The translations under genes were made by a program, and so were the position numbers. 19,612 nt of DNA from JBBTRP01 sp038065125 (lineage in GTDB: Bacteria > Patescibacteriota > Patescibacteriia > JACQRZ01), in contig JBBTRP010000032.1 of the NCBI GenBank assembly GCA_038065125.1, forward strand, positions 1 to 19,612, written 5' to 3'. This document shows positions 1-5,700 of the stretch, piece by piece. The first letter of the stretch is position 1, and the number at the start of each line of letters is the position of its first letter. The notes below the pieces were generated by a model. The model was not told where the DNA came from. It did no database searches and saw only the letters and a program-made list of their open reading frames with translations.

Positions 1-762
1 TTGAAGGGGCACGTGGTCGGCAATATTATACTTGCCGCGCTTGAAAAAATTACGTGAAGCGTCGAGTCGGCCATTATCGAATCGGCAAAGCTCTTGAATG
101 TGCGCGGACAAGTGGTTCCGGTCACACTCATGCCGACCGTCCTCTCGGCAACCCTCACCGACGGATCCGTCATCGTTGGCGAGCATCTCATTGACGAGCC
201 ACAGCACGATGCGCGAATTCCTATCAAAACCCTCTCACTCAAACCGAATGGCCCCGCTAATCCTCGCGCACTCCGGTTGATTGCGGATGCCGATCTCATT
301 ATCCTCGGGCCGGGCGATCTATACACCAGCACCGTCCCCAATCTGTTGGTCGACGGAGTCGCCGATGCTATTCGAGCATCCTCCGCGCAGACGATTCTGA
401 TCACCAACTTAATGACTGAACATGGGGAAACGGATGGGTATACCGCTTCGCGCTTCCATAGCGCCGTCGAAGAGTATTTGGGAGTGGGCGGTGTGGACAC
501 GGTGATCATGAATACTCAGCGACCCTCCCAAGAGTGGGCAGAAATCTATGCGAAATATCAGTGCGAGTTTGTCGAGCCGGACGCCGATGTACTTGCAGGT
601 CGCGGAGTGACGGTAATTGCCGAAGATCTTGTCTCGTCAAATATTTTTACAAAAAGTTGCGCAGATCCCCTTCGCCGAAGCTATCTGCGACACGACTCGG
701 AAAAAACGGCAAAACTCTTATGGCAGATGCTACACGCGACATCCCCCGCATTGGCGACCTAA
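1..762 (+). CDS. yvcK: YvcK/CofD-like gluconeogenesis factor, 5'-partial and interrupted by an in-frame TGA
   Basis: This is the C-terminal part of a YvcK (GlmR, CofD-like superfamily) protein, a nucleotide-sugar-binding regulator of carbon metabolism and cell-wall precursor supply in other bacteria. The reading frame is open from base 1 and runs off the left edge. It shows the family segment GHVVGNIILAALEKIT, then LNVRGQVVPVTL, LIILGPGDLYTSTVPNLL and the NLMTEHGETDGYT block, and stops at TAA. Codon 19 in the window (55-57) is TGA, exactly where relatives have glycine in ...ITG..., and the frame resumes perfectly afterwards. A TTG at 94 in the same frame could only start a protein lacking the N-terminal half of the fold, so I do not take it as the true start. 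Family assignment is firm. Whether the gene is functional is not known. Confidence 0.85.
55..57 (+). other. in-frame TGA at a conserved glycine codon of yvcK
   Basis: Frame 1 reads A-L-E-K-I-T, then TGA, then S-V-E-S-A-I. The family normally has glycine after ...KIT. One base change (GGA to TGA) accounts for it. It could be a nonsense mutation, a sequencing or assembly error, or glycine recoding. The last is unlikely because TGA ends many other genes in this window. Confidence 0.8.
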
Positions 763-1409
763 TCGATCTTGAAGGTCTTCCCTATCCGGATCTTGTGAGG
801 CGCGTTGATGTCGCGCCCTGGGAAGCGCTCAATTATCTCGACGACTTCTTTTTGGGCTTTGTATTTAATACACATGTCGCAACTCCTTCCGGCGCGTATA
901 TCGATGGAAACGTATCAATCGGAGAGGGATCGGTCATTGAGCCTGGTGCGGTTATTTTTGGCCCGACGGTCATTGGAAAAAACTGCAGAGTCCGCTCGGG
1001 AGCCACTATTCGCGGGAGCGTCGTCATTGGCGATAACTGCGTGATCGGGCACGCGTCTGAGATCAAGCATTCAATTCTCTTTCGCGGGTGCCAAGTTGCG
1101 CACTTCAATTATGTTGGCGACAGTATCTTAGGGAACCGCGCACATCTTGCGGCAGGAGCGATCATAGCCAATGTGCGAATTGCCGGCGGAACCGTGACGG
1201 TTCGCGCGCGTGAGGAGCGTGTCGATACCGGATTGGTAAAATTCGGTGCGGTTCTTGGAGACGATGCAGAAATTGGCTGTAATGCCGTTCTCAATCCTGG
1301 ATCGATCATCGGAAAAAATAGCATTGTCTATCCGCTGGTATCTTGGCGGGGAATTTTATCAAGCGGCATGATTGCAAAGTCGGCAGAGATCTGCGTTCTC
1401 CGCGTATGA
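720..1409 (+). CDS. left-handed beta-helix (hexapeptide repeat) sugar-nucleotide acyltransferase-like protein
   Basis: A 229-residue protein begins with a short helical lead (IGDLIDLEGLPYPDLVRR, then WEALNYL) typical of GlmU-C-terminus-like and NDP-sugar acyltransferases. Hexapeptide repeats of a left-handed beta-helix follow (GNVSIGEGSVIEPGAVIFG, TVIGKNCRVRSGATIRGSVV). The AHFNYVGDSILGNRAHLAAG stretch resembles the acetyl-CoA/active-site region of GlmU, and VDTGLVKFGAVLGDDAEIG and NPGSIIGKNSIVYPL are also GlmU-like. There is no pyrophosphorylase domain, so it is a stand-alone acyltransferase-type protein of unknown acceptor. The ATG at 720 is chosen because the conserved lead begins just after it, although the gene then overlaps the end of yvcK by 43 nt. 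Its TGA stop overlaps the next start (ATGA), implying translational coupling. The exact substrate cannot be read from the sequence. Confidence 0.75.
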   Translation: MADATRDIPRIGDLIDLEGLPYPDLVRRVDVAPWEALNYLDDFFLGFVFNTHVATPSGAYIDGNVSIGEGSVIEPGAVIFGPTVIGKNCRVRSGATIRGSVVIGDNCVIGHASEIKHSILFRGCQVAHFNYVGDSILGNRAHLAAGAIIANVRIAGGTVTVRAREERVDTGLVKFGAVLGDDAEIGCNAVLNPGSIIGKNSIVYPLVSWRGILSSGMIAKSAEICVLRV

Positions 1410-2569
1410 TCCTATACGAGTGGGAGGGGAAAAAATTACTCGAGCGGTATGGCGTCCCGGTTCCTCACGGCGTAAAGATTTTCCGGGGCGACGATATCAC
1501 GGCAGCGTACGTCGAATTATGTGTGCGTGATGTTGTCGTAAAGGCGCAAATCCTTTCCGGCAAACGCGGCAAGAATAATGGGATACTATTCTGTTCCGGA
1601 ATAGAGGAGGTTTCAGGCGCGGTGAATCGTCTCTTTGGATCACTTGTCTGCGGGCAATACGTCGCATCGGTTTTACTTGAGGAGCGACTTGAAATCGCAC
1701 ACGAGCAGTACCTCTCCATTACGTATGACACGGGTAGCCGACGGCCAGTTTTGATGAGCAGCATGTGCGGAGGCATCGACATTGAGGATGTTAGTCCTGC
1801 TGACATCGTCAAGCAGACGCTGGATGTCCGTGCCGGGGAGGTTCCTGCACTCTCATTGATACCGTATGCCAGGAATATGTGGGATTGTTTTTTACGGGAA
1901 GATGCGCGTCTCCTTGAAATTAACCCCCTCATCATAACGTCTGACGGCCATACCATTGCCGGAGATGCAAAGATTGCGCTGGATGATGATGCGATCTTCC
2001 GACATTCTCAATGGAGTAATTATGAAGCGCGTACGATGTTGGGGCGACTGCCAACCGAGCGAGAGCGAGCTGCTCGCGCAATTGATGAGGGAGAGCAATA
2101 CTACCGAGGAACGGCTGGAAAGTATATTGAATTAGATGGTGATATAGCGGTGCTGTTTTCCGGGGGCGGGGCGAGCATCGCGAATATGGATGCGCTCGAG
2201 CGTGCCGGTTTGAAAGCGGCAAACTACTCTGAGTATTCTGGAAATCCTCCACGGGAAAAAGTTCACCGCTTGGCACAGGTCGTCCTTTCTAAGCCCGATT
2301 TGAGAGGGCTGTGGATCGCCGGTGGAGTTGCAAATTTTACGAACGTCGCGGATACGTTCCAAGGAATTGCCGATGCGCTTGACGAACTAAAACCCTCCTA
2401 CCCAATCGTAGTACGCAGGGCCGGACCGTTTGAAAAAGAAGGAATGGAGCTCATGACACAATGTGCCAAGCGCAATAATCTTGACATGCATCTCTTCGGA
2501 AAAGAGACCCCCATGGGTGACACAGCGTCTGTGCTTGCCGATATGATCCATGCGAGATCGATGAGTTAG
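1406..2569 (+). CDS. ccsA: ATP-citrate lyase ATP-grasp/citrate-binding subunit (citryl-CoA synthetase large subunit type)
   Basis: A 387-residue SucC-like protein. The N-terminal ATP-grasp domain shows VVVKAQILSGKRGK (residues 43-56), the Mg-binding EINPLII (171-177) and GDAKIAL (186-192). The C-terminal half is diagnostic: SGGGASIANMDA (252-263), AANYSEYSG (271-279), GGVANFTNVADTF (306-318) and VVRRAGPFEKEGM (335-347) match ATP-citrate lyase, not succinyl-CoA synthetase. The N and T of NFTN and the R of RRAG correspond to citrate-contacting residues described for human ACLY. I infer that it activates citrate to citryl-CoA together with the next gene. The ATG at 1406 overlaps the preceding TGA. 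A longer in-frame extension to 1343 is rejected because MILYEWEGKKLLERYG is the normal family N-terminus. Only 2 nt separate its TAG from the next start. Distinguishing ATP-citrate lyase from citryl-CoA synthetase is a matter of polypeptide arrangement, not chemistry. Confidence 0.85.
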   Translation: MILYEWEGKKLLERYGVPVPHGVKIFRGDDITAAYVELCVRDVVVKAQILSGKRGKNNGILFCSGIEEVSGAVNRLFGSLVCGQYVASVLLEERLEIAHEQYLSITYDTGSRRPVLMSSMCGGIDIEDVSPADIVKQTLDVRAGEVPALSLIPYARNMWDCFLREDARLLEINPLIITSDGHTIAGDAKIALDDDAIFRHSQWSNYEARTMLGRLPTERERAARAIDEGEQYYRGTAGKYIELDGDIAVLFSGGGASIANMDALERAGLKAANYSEYSGNPPREKVHRLAQVVLSKPDLRGLWIAGGVANFTNVADTFQGIADALDELKPSYPIVVRRAGPFEKEGMELMTQCAKRNNLDMHLFGKETPMGDTASVLADMIHARSMS

Positions 2570-2571
2570 GT

Positions 2572-3474
2572 ATGTCAATTCTGATCAATACACAAACGCG
2601 AGTTCTGATTCAGGGAATCACGGGTAAAGAAGGGAGCAGGGCTGCACGCTCAATGTGTGCGTATGGCACTGATGTTGCGGCCGGAGTAACACCGGGCAAG
2701 GGTGGCCTCGAGGTCGATGGCAAGCCGGTATTTAATTCGATTAAAGAAGCCCTTGACGTGATTCCGGGTATTACCGCAACTATGATTTCAGTTCCTCCCA
2801 ATGCGGCAAAAAATGCTATTCTGGAAGCGATTCAGCACTCTATCCCATTGATCACGATCTTGACCGAGAGAATTCCGATTCAGGATACCGCCTTCTGTCT
2901 TGCAGCTGCTCGTGAAAAAAATATCACAATAATCGGACCGAGTTCTCTGGGCGTACTCTCGCCCGGAGCGGGGCGAATCGGCATTATCGGTGGCGAGCAG
3001 GTTGGTGAGATTTTTACACCCGGTTCGATCGGAATCATTTCTCGATCAGGCGGGATGACCAATGAGCTATCCTGGTGCGTGCGGCAAGCAGGGCTGGGTC
3101 AGAGCACGGTCGTTCATGTCGGCGGAGACCTACTCTTAGGAACATCATATGCCGACCTTCTTTTACTCTTTGAAGAGGATAGTGATACGCGAGCGGTGAT
3201 AGTCTTTGGAGAGCATGGCGGCTCGTATGAATTTGAGATTATTCCCCTGATCGAAGAAAAAAAATTCACCAAGCCGCTTGCCGTGTATGTCGGCGGCAAG
3301 TTTGCGAGTACCCTTCCTGAAGGACTCAACATTGGTCATGCTGGAGCAATTATTGCGCGGGGTTCGAGCGCGCAGGAAAAGGAGAGCGCACTTCGTGAAA
3401 CGGGTGTGATGATCGCCGAGCGCCCCGAGGATCTCATAGGCCTTGTAAAAAATTGTTTACTCGAGACATGTTAA
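2572..3474 (+). CDS. ccsB: ATP-citrate lyase phospho-histidine subunit (SucD-like; citryl-CoA synthetase small subunit type)
   Basis: A 300-residue CoA-ligase alpha subunit. The Rossmann CoA-binding domain opens with RVLIQGITGKEGSRAARSM (10-28) and VTPGKGG (39-45). The phosphorylated histidine is in NIGHAGAI (H256), the residue that carries phosphate between ATP and citrate. SRSGGMTNELSW (157-168) and VFGEHGGSYE (211-220) follow the ATP-citrate lyase versions (SRSGGMSNE, GEIGG) and not those of SucD (SRSGTLTYE). In eukaryotes and Chlorobium this domain is fused to the citryl-CoA lyase domain. Here it ends at TAA and the lyase is a separate gene starting 4 nt later. The partner is the upstream ATP-grasp subunit. 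Some residual chance remains that it acts on another short acyl acid. Confidence 0.87.
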   Translation: MSILINTQTRVLIQGITGKEGSRAARSMCAYGTDVAAGVTPGKGGLEVDGKPVFNSIKEALDVIPGITATMISVPPNAAKNAILEAIQHSIPLITILTERIPIQDTAFCLAAAREKNITIIGPSSLGVLSPGAGRIGIIGGEQVGEIFTPGSIGIISRSGGMTNELSWCVRQAGLGQSTVVHVGGDLLLGTSYADLLLLFEEDSDTRAVIVFGEHGGSYEFEIIPLIEEKKFTKPLAVYVGGKFASTLPEGLNIGHAGAIIARGSSAQEKESALRETGVMIAERPEDLIGLVKNCLLETC

Positions 3475-3478
3475 TTTT

Positions 3479-4198
3479 ATGAAATGGAAAACGAACATTA
3501 CCGAGATTCGCGGCGGCGAGGAATACATCCGCGGGACTCGGCTTTCGGACATGATTCAGAAATCTGATTTTGTCGATGCAATTTTTTTGCTTTGGACGGG
3601 AAGAGCACCTTCGAATGAGGAGCGAACGATGCTTCACGCACTGTTTGTCTCCTGCATCGACCACGGAGTTGGGGCACCATCGGCAACCGTTGCTCGAACG
3701 GTCGCGTCAACCGGTAATTCCGTTCATACCGCTCTTGCGGCGGGAATTGCCGCGCTTGGAACGCTGCATGGCGGATCCATTGAAGGAGCTGCAGAATTCT
3801 TCCACGAGCATGTCAACACCGCTGAGGTTGGTGCGCTCGTGGCAGAAAAAAAGAAGCAGGGATGTCGGATACCGGGGTTTGGGCATAAAGTTCTCACGAA
3901 AGACGGTCGCGCTACGGCACTCTTTGGGGTCGCGAAAAAAACTGGCTTTTATGGTCGTCACTCGGTTTTTGCTCAGCAGATCGAACACGAGCTCAATGCA
4001 GGTTCGAGTAAGCAGGTACCACTCAACATTGACGGGGTCATGGCGGCAGTTATTCTTGATATGGGATTTGAGCCGGCAGTTGCACAGGGCTTTTTTATTG
4101 TCGGACGGGTCCCCGGTCTCATCGCGCATATCCTGGAGGAAAAGCGAGGCGCTGCGGGTCTTCGCAGGATTGACGAAACGGATATCGTGTACGAGTAA
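3479..4198 (+). CDS. ccl: citryl-CoA lyase (citrate synthase-fold, C-terminal domain of ATP-citrate lyase as a stand-alone protein)
   Basis: At 239 residues it is much shorter than a true citrate synthase (about 370-430) and matches the C-terminal lyase domain of ATP-citrate lyase. The catalytic triad is visible: H62 in IDHGVGAPSATVART, H136 in GFGHKV and D185 in NIDGVMAAVILDM. The C-terminus (FFIVGRVPGLIAHILEEKR, then GLRRIDETDIVYE) parallels the ACLY end (FVLGRSMGFIGHYLDQKR, then DDISYVLP). The expected reaction is citryl-CoA to acetyl-CoA plus oxaloacetate, reversible as citrate synthesis. It is the third gene of the operon, 4 nt after ccsB, and ends at TAA. The -35 element of the following tRNA promoter begins immediately after its stop. 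The alternative is a minimal citrate synthase, which the length and the neighbours argue against. Confidence 0.87.
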   Translation: MKWKTNITEIRGGEEYIRGTRLSDMIQKSDFVDAIFLLWTGRAPSNEERTMLHALFVSCIDHGVGAPSATVARTVASTGNSVHTALAAGIAALGTLHGGSIEGAAEFFHEHVNTAEVGALVAEKKKQGCRIPGFGHKVLTKDGRATALFGVAKKTGFYGRHSVFAQQIEHELNAGSSKQVPLNIDGVMAAVILDMGFEPAVAQGFFIVGRVPGLIAHILEEKRGAAGLRRIDETDIVYE

Positions 4199-4226
4199 TT
4201 GCAAAATCCACTGGCCACTGTATAGT
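4199..4226 (+). promoter_or_regulatory. candidate sigma70-type promoter for tRNA-Pro
   Basis: TTGCAA (4199-4204), a 16-nt spacer and TATAGT (4221-4226), with TG directly before the -10. The expected start near 4233 leaves a leader of about 30 nt before tRNA-Pro. The -35 begins right after the ccl stop codon. It may also serve the HAD gene by read-through. Confidence 0.55.
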
Positions 4227-4244
4227 AGAAAAAATCAACCTGAA

Positions 4245-4348
4245 CTGCTCTTCACTATTTTCGGGATGGAGTATGCCGGTAGTACGCACGATTCGGGTTC
4301 GTGTAGACCGGGTTCAATTCCCGGCATCCCGAAAATGAGGAAGAGCAG
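4245..4348 (+). repeat. long inverted repeat enclosing tRNA-Pro (leader pairs with trailer)
   Basis: Leader plus acceptor strand 4245-4268 can pair with acceptor plus trailer 4325-4348. CTGCTCTTC (4245-4253) is the exact complement of GAAGAGCAG (4340-4348), and TTTTCGGGATG (4258-4268) of CATCCCGAAAA (4325-4335). Between them lie two mismatches, then a U-G and an A-U pair. That gives 22 of 24 possible pairs including the 7-bp acceptor stem. Confidence 0.8.
4262..4332 (+). tRNA. tRNA-Pro (anticodon CGG)
   Basis: A complete cloverleaf is visible. The acceptor stem is CGGGATG/CATCCCG with discriminator A. The D-stem is GTAT/GTAC. The anticodon stem CACGA/TCGTG carries loop TTCGGGT (anticodon CGG). 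A 4-nt variable loop and the T-stem CCGGG/CCCGG with loop TTCAATT follow. No CCA is encoded. The gene sits between ccl and the HAD gene on the same strand, inside a longer inverted repeat. Confidence 0.92.
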
Positions 4349-4379
4349 CGTGCCGAAAATGTAAGAAAACCTCGACCAC

Positions 4380-5009
4380 ATGAAACCGATCGCTATCTTT
4401 GACTTTGACGGAGTGATCCTGGACTCGTTCGAGGAGGGTTTTAGAATTCGAAAAACCATCACACCGCACATCACGCGTGATGAGTACCTCGCCATCTACG
4501 ATCAAAATGTTTTCCGGTCATGTGAGCTGGAAGGATTTGGTGATCGAGAAGTCGATGCATTCATGGAGCAGTATCGAATCTCAATCATGCACATCGCCTT
4601 CTTCCCCTTACTTCCACAGATAATTGAAGAACTTGCTGGTGAATATCAGCTCCACATCATCTCTTCAACCTATACCGACATCATCCACTCAAAACTTGCA
4701 CACCATGGGCTTGATCGATTTTTTACATCCGTCCTGGGAGGCGATTTTGAAAAAAGCAAAATTAAAAAATTTGAGCATCTGAGATCATTTTCTGATGCAT
4801 CGTTTGAAGACGATATGATCTTTATCACGGACACGGTCGGTGATCTTGTCGAAGCGGATTACCATAAAATTCCCTCCTGCGCAGTACACTGGGGATTTCA
4901 TTCAACGGACACTCTCCTCGCAACTTCTGCCGCATTTCACGCCTATCAGCCGAGCGAATTACTACAAATAGTTGATAAGAATTTTTCACGCATCAAAAAT
5001 CCCGGTTGA
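4380..5009 (+). CDS. HAD-superfamily hydrolase, phosphoglycolate-phosphatase-like
   Basis: A 209-residue haloacid dehalogenase-fold phosphatase. Motif I is FDFDG (nucleophile D8, acid/base D10). A helical cap follows (about residues 15-80). Motif II is IISST (S95/S96), motif III has lysines in EKSKIKK (124-130), and motif IV is ITDTVGDL (D151, D155, Mg binding). This order fits subfamily I with an alpha-helical cap, as in Gph or PpaX. The sequence does not reveal the substrate. It starts 47 nt after tRNA-Pro, with a possible weak purine-rich stretch but no strong ribosome-binding site. Its TGA stop lies inside the loop of the terminator hairpin that separates it from convergent rpmG. Confidence 0.82.
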   Translation: MKPIAIFDFDGVILDSFEEGFRIRKTITPHITRDEYLAIYDQNVFRSCELEGFGDREVDAFMEQYRISIMHIAFFPLLPQIIEELAGEYQLHIISSTYTDIIHSKLAHHGLDRFFTSVLGGDFEKSKIKKFEHLRSFSDASFEDDMIFITDTVGDLVEADYHKIPSCAVHWGFHSTDTLLATSAAFHAYQPSELLQIVDKNFSRIKNPG

Positions 5010-5026
5010 TCGGTGCCGGGATTTTT
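4995..5026. terminator. bidirectional rho-independent terminator between the HAD gene and rpmG
   Basis: An 11-bp stem, AAAAATCCCGG (4995-5005) with CCGGGATTTTT (5016-5026), has a 10-nt loop. The A/T runs give a T tract on both strands, so it can stop the plus-strand HAD transcript and the minus-strand rpmG transcript. The HAD stop codon (5007-5009) lies in the loop, and rpmG ends 13 nt away. Confidence 0.85.
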
Positions 5027-5038
5027 AAAATCTCTCTG

Positions 5039-5194
5039 CTACTTCGTCTCCTTGTGGAGTGTGTGTTTCTTGCAGAATCTGCAGTACTTGTTCATCTCTA
5101 GTCGGTTTTTGAGTATTTTTTTATTTTTCCTGCTGTAGTACCCAATTTTCTTGCAGACCGTGCACTCCAATTTGATCAGATTATCCTGTGACAT
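5039..5194 (-). CDS. rpmG: 50S ribosomal protein L33
   Basis: A 51-residue basic protein beginning MSQDNLIKLECTVCKKIGYY and ending HTLHKETK, the size and pattern of bacterial L33 in the large ribosomal subunit. Two cysteine pairs, C11/C14 and C38/C41, make it the zinc-binding (C+) form. It lies downstream of three tRNA genes on the same strand, matching the common bacterial tRNA-(tuf)-rpmG arrangement, although tuf, secE and nusG are not here. It ends 13 nt before the shared terminator. There is no clear Shine-Dalgarno sequence before its ATG. The assignment is secure from the zinc-ribbon spacing and the NRLEMNKYCRFCKKHTLH tail. Confidence 0.93.
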   Translation of the reverse strand: MSQDNLIKLECTVCKKIGYYSRKNKKILKNRLEMNKYCRFCKKHTLHKETK

Positions 5195-5204
5195 AAATGG
5201 AAAA

Positions 5205-5239
5205 GATTAGAGGTATTAGATTAGAGGTATTAGGTTAGA
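5205..5239. repeat. 14-nt tandem repeat, two and a half copies
   Basis: GATTAGAGGTATTA is repeated exactly at 5205-5218 and 5219-5232, followed by a partial GGTTAGA copy. It lies between the rpmG start and the upstream structured spacer. The function is unknown; it may be a slippage product. Confidence 0.85.
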
Positions 5240-5256
5240 AAGTCAATGGTGTGGCT

Positions 5257-5331
5257 CCGACTCGCGGCCGGGGTTGCAAGTACTTTGTCGGGAAACCTTC
5301 TCGCCCACCCGAACTGTCCACCGGACAGTTC
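5257..5331 (-). other. structured spacer element, copy A (after tRNA-Thr(TGT))
   Basis: Read on the minus strand, it begins 9 nt after the tRNA. A perfect 9-bp hairpin (GAACTGTCC, loop GGT, GGACAGTTC; 5331-5311) is followed by 43 nt and then CCGCGAGTCGG (5267-5257). A second 75-nt copy at 5462-5536 has the same layout and spacing. It has no reading frame of note. It may be a structured RNA or a processing signal in the tRNA-rpmG transcript. Confidence 0.5.
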
Positions 5332-5340
5332 TCGCTGTCA

Positions 5341-5414
5341 AAGCCAGCGGTGGGACTCGAACCCACGACCTACGGTTTACAAAACCGTTGCTCTACCACT
5401 GAGCTACGCTGGCT
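5341..5414 (-). tRNA. tRNA-Thr (anticodon TGT)
   Basis: The acceptor stem is AGCCAGC/GCTGGCT. The D-arm is TAGCTCAGTGGTAGAGCA. The anticodon stem ACGGT/ACCGT has loop TTTGTAA (anticodon TGT). The T-arm is GTGGG-TTCGAGT-CCCAC with discriminator T. No CCA is encoded. It is the third tRNA in the minus-strand cluster and the nearest to rpmG. A T-run (5420-5427 on the complement) lies just upstream of it. Confidence 0.95.
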
Positions 5415-5436
5415 CAATGCAAAAAAATTCACTCTC

Positions 5437-5451
5437 GCCGGGAGGGATTCG
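5437..5451. repeat. 15-bp direct repeat of the tRNA-Tyr 3' end
   Basis: GCCGGGAGGGATTCG at 5437-5451 is identical to 5544-5558 inside tRNA-Tyr (T-loop, T-stem and acceptor 3' strand). The copies are 107 bp apart and bracket structured spacer copy B. The layout resembles an att-type duplication at a tRNA 3' end or a decayed tRNA copy. Confidence 0.75.
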
Positions 5452-5461
5452 CCGCTCACAT

Positions 5462-5536
5462 CCGATTCGCGGTCCGGGGCCACTTCCCGCTGTCGTGACC
5501 CGTTCGAATCCCGTCGCAATAGTCGCCGACTATTGC
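5462..5536 (-). other. structured spacer element, copy B (after tRNA-Tyr)
   Basis: On the minus strand, 4 nt after tRNA-Tyr, a perfect 9-bp hairpin (GCAATAGTC, loop GGC, GACTATTGC; 5536-5516) is followed by 43 nt and CCGCGAATCGG (5472-5462). It aligns gap-free with copy A. The 11-mer differs at one base, and the hairpin differs at five pairs, all compensated. About half of the bases are identical overall. Confidence 0.5.
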
Positions 5537-5540
5537 TCAC

Positions 5541-5623
5541 TGGGCCGGGAGGGATTCGAACCCCCGTAGCCGTGAGGCGTCAGATTTACAGTCTGATGCA
5601 ATTGACCACTCTGCCACCGACCC
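5541..5623 (-). tRNA. tRNA-Tyr (anticodon GTA)
   Basis: The acceptor stem is GGGTCGG/CCGGCCC with one G-T pair and discriminator A. The anticodon stem TCAGA/TCTGA has loop CTGTAAA (anticodon GTA). The long class II variable arm (CGCCTCACGGCTAC) is expected of bacterial tRNA-Tyr. The T-arm contains GGTTCGAATCC. The 83-nt length fits. It begins 4 nt after tRNA-Thr(GGT), so both must come from one precursor. Confidence 0.95.
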
Positions 5624-5627
5624 GATT

Positions 5628-5700
5628 AGCCGTTGCGCGGATTCGAACCGCGGACCTACTCCTTACCATGGAGTTGCTCTACCAACTGAGCTACAACGGC
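5628..5700 (-). tRNA. tRNA-Thr (anticodon GGT)
   Basis: The acceptor stem is GCCGTTG/CAACGGC with discriminator T. The D-arm is TAGCTCAGTTGGTAGAGCA. The anticodon stem ACTCC/GGAGT has loop ATGGTAA (anticodon GGT). The T-arm is CGCGG-TTCGAAT-CCGCG. It is the first gene of the minus-strand tRNA-rpmG transcript. The 67 nt upstream, before the TPR gene end, hold only a weak possible -10 (TATTGT, complement of 5723-5728), so the promoter is uncertain. Confidence 0.95.

Noticed and set aside
534..719. A longer N-terminus for the beta-helix protein
   Set aside because: That stretch is the yvcK coding region read in another frame (Cys/Arg-rich, no family similarity). The conserved lead begins just after the ATG at 720.
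1406..4198. Reading the operon as succinyl-CoA synthetase plus citrate synthase of a TCA cycle
   Set aside because: The C-terminal half of the first protein and the SRSGGM/GEHGG motifs of the second follow ATP-citrate lyase, and the third protein has only 239 residues.
5462..5536. T-box riboswitch, suggested by GGACCGCG in copy B
   Set aside because: The full T-box consensus (AGGGTGGNACCGCG) is absent, there is no specifier stem, and it lies between tRNA genes rather than before an aminoacyl-tRNA or amino-acid gene.
5415..5540. A fourth, degenerate tRNA in the spacer (plus-strand GTTCGAATC at about 5502-5510)
   Set aside because: The T-stem has two mismatches, no matching acceptor strand was found, and no anticodon arm fits.
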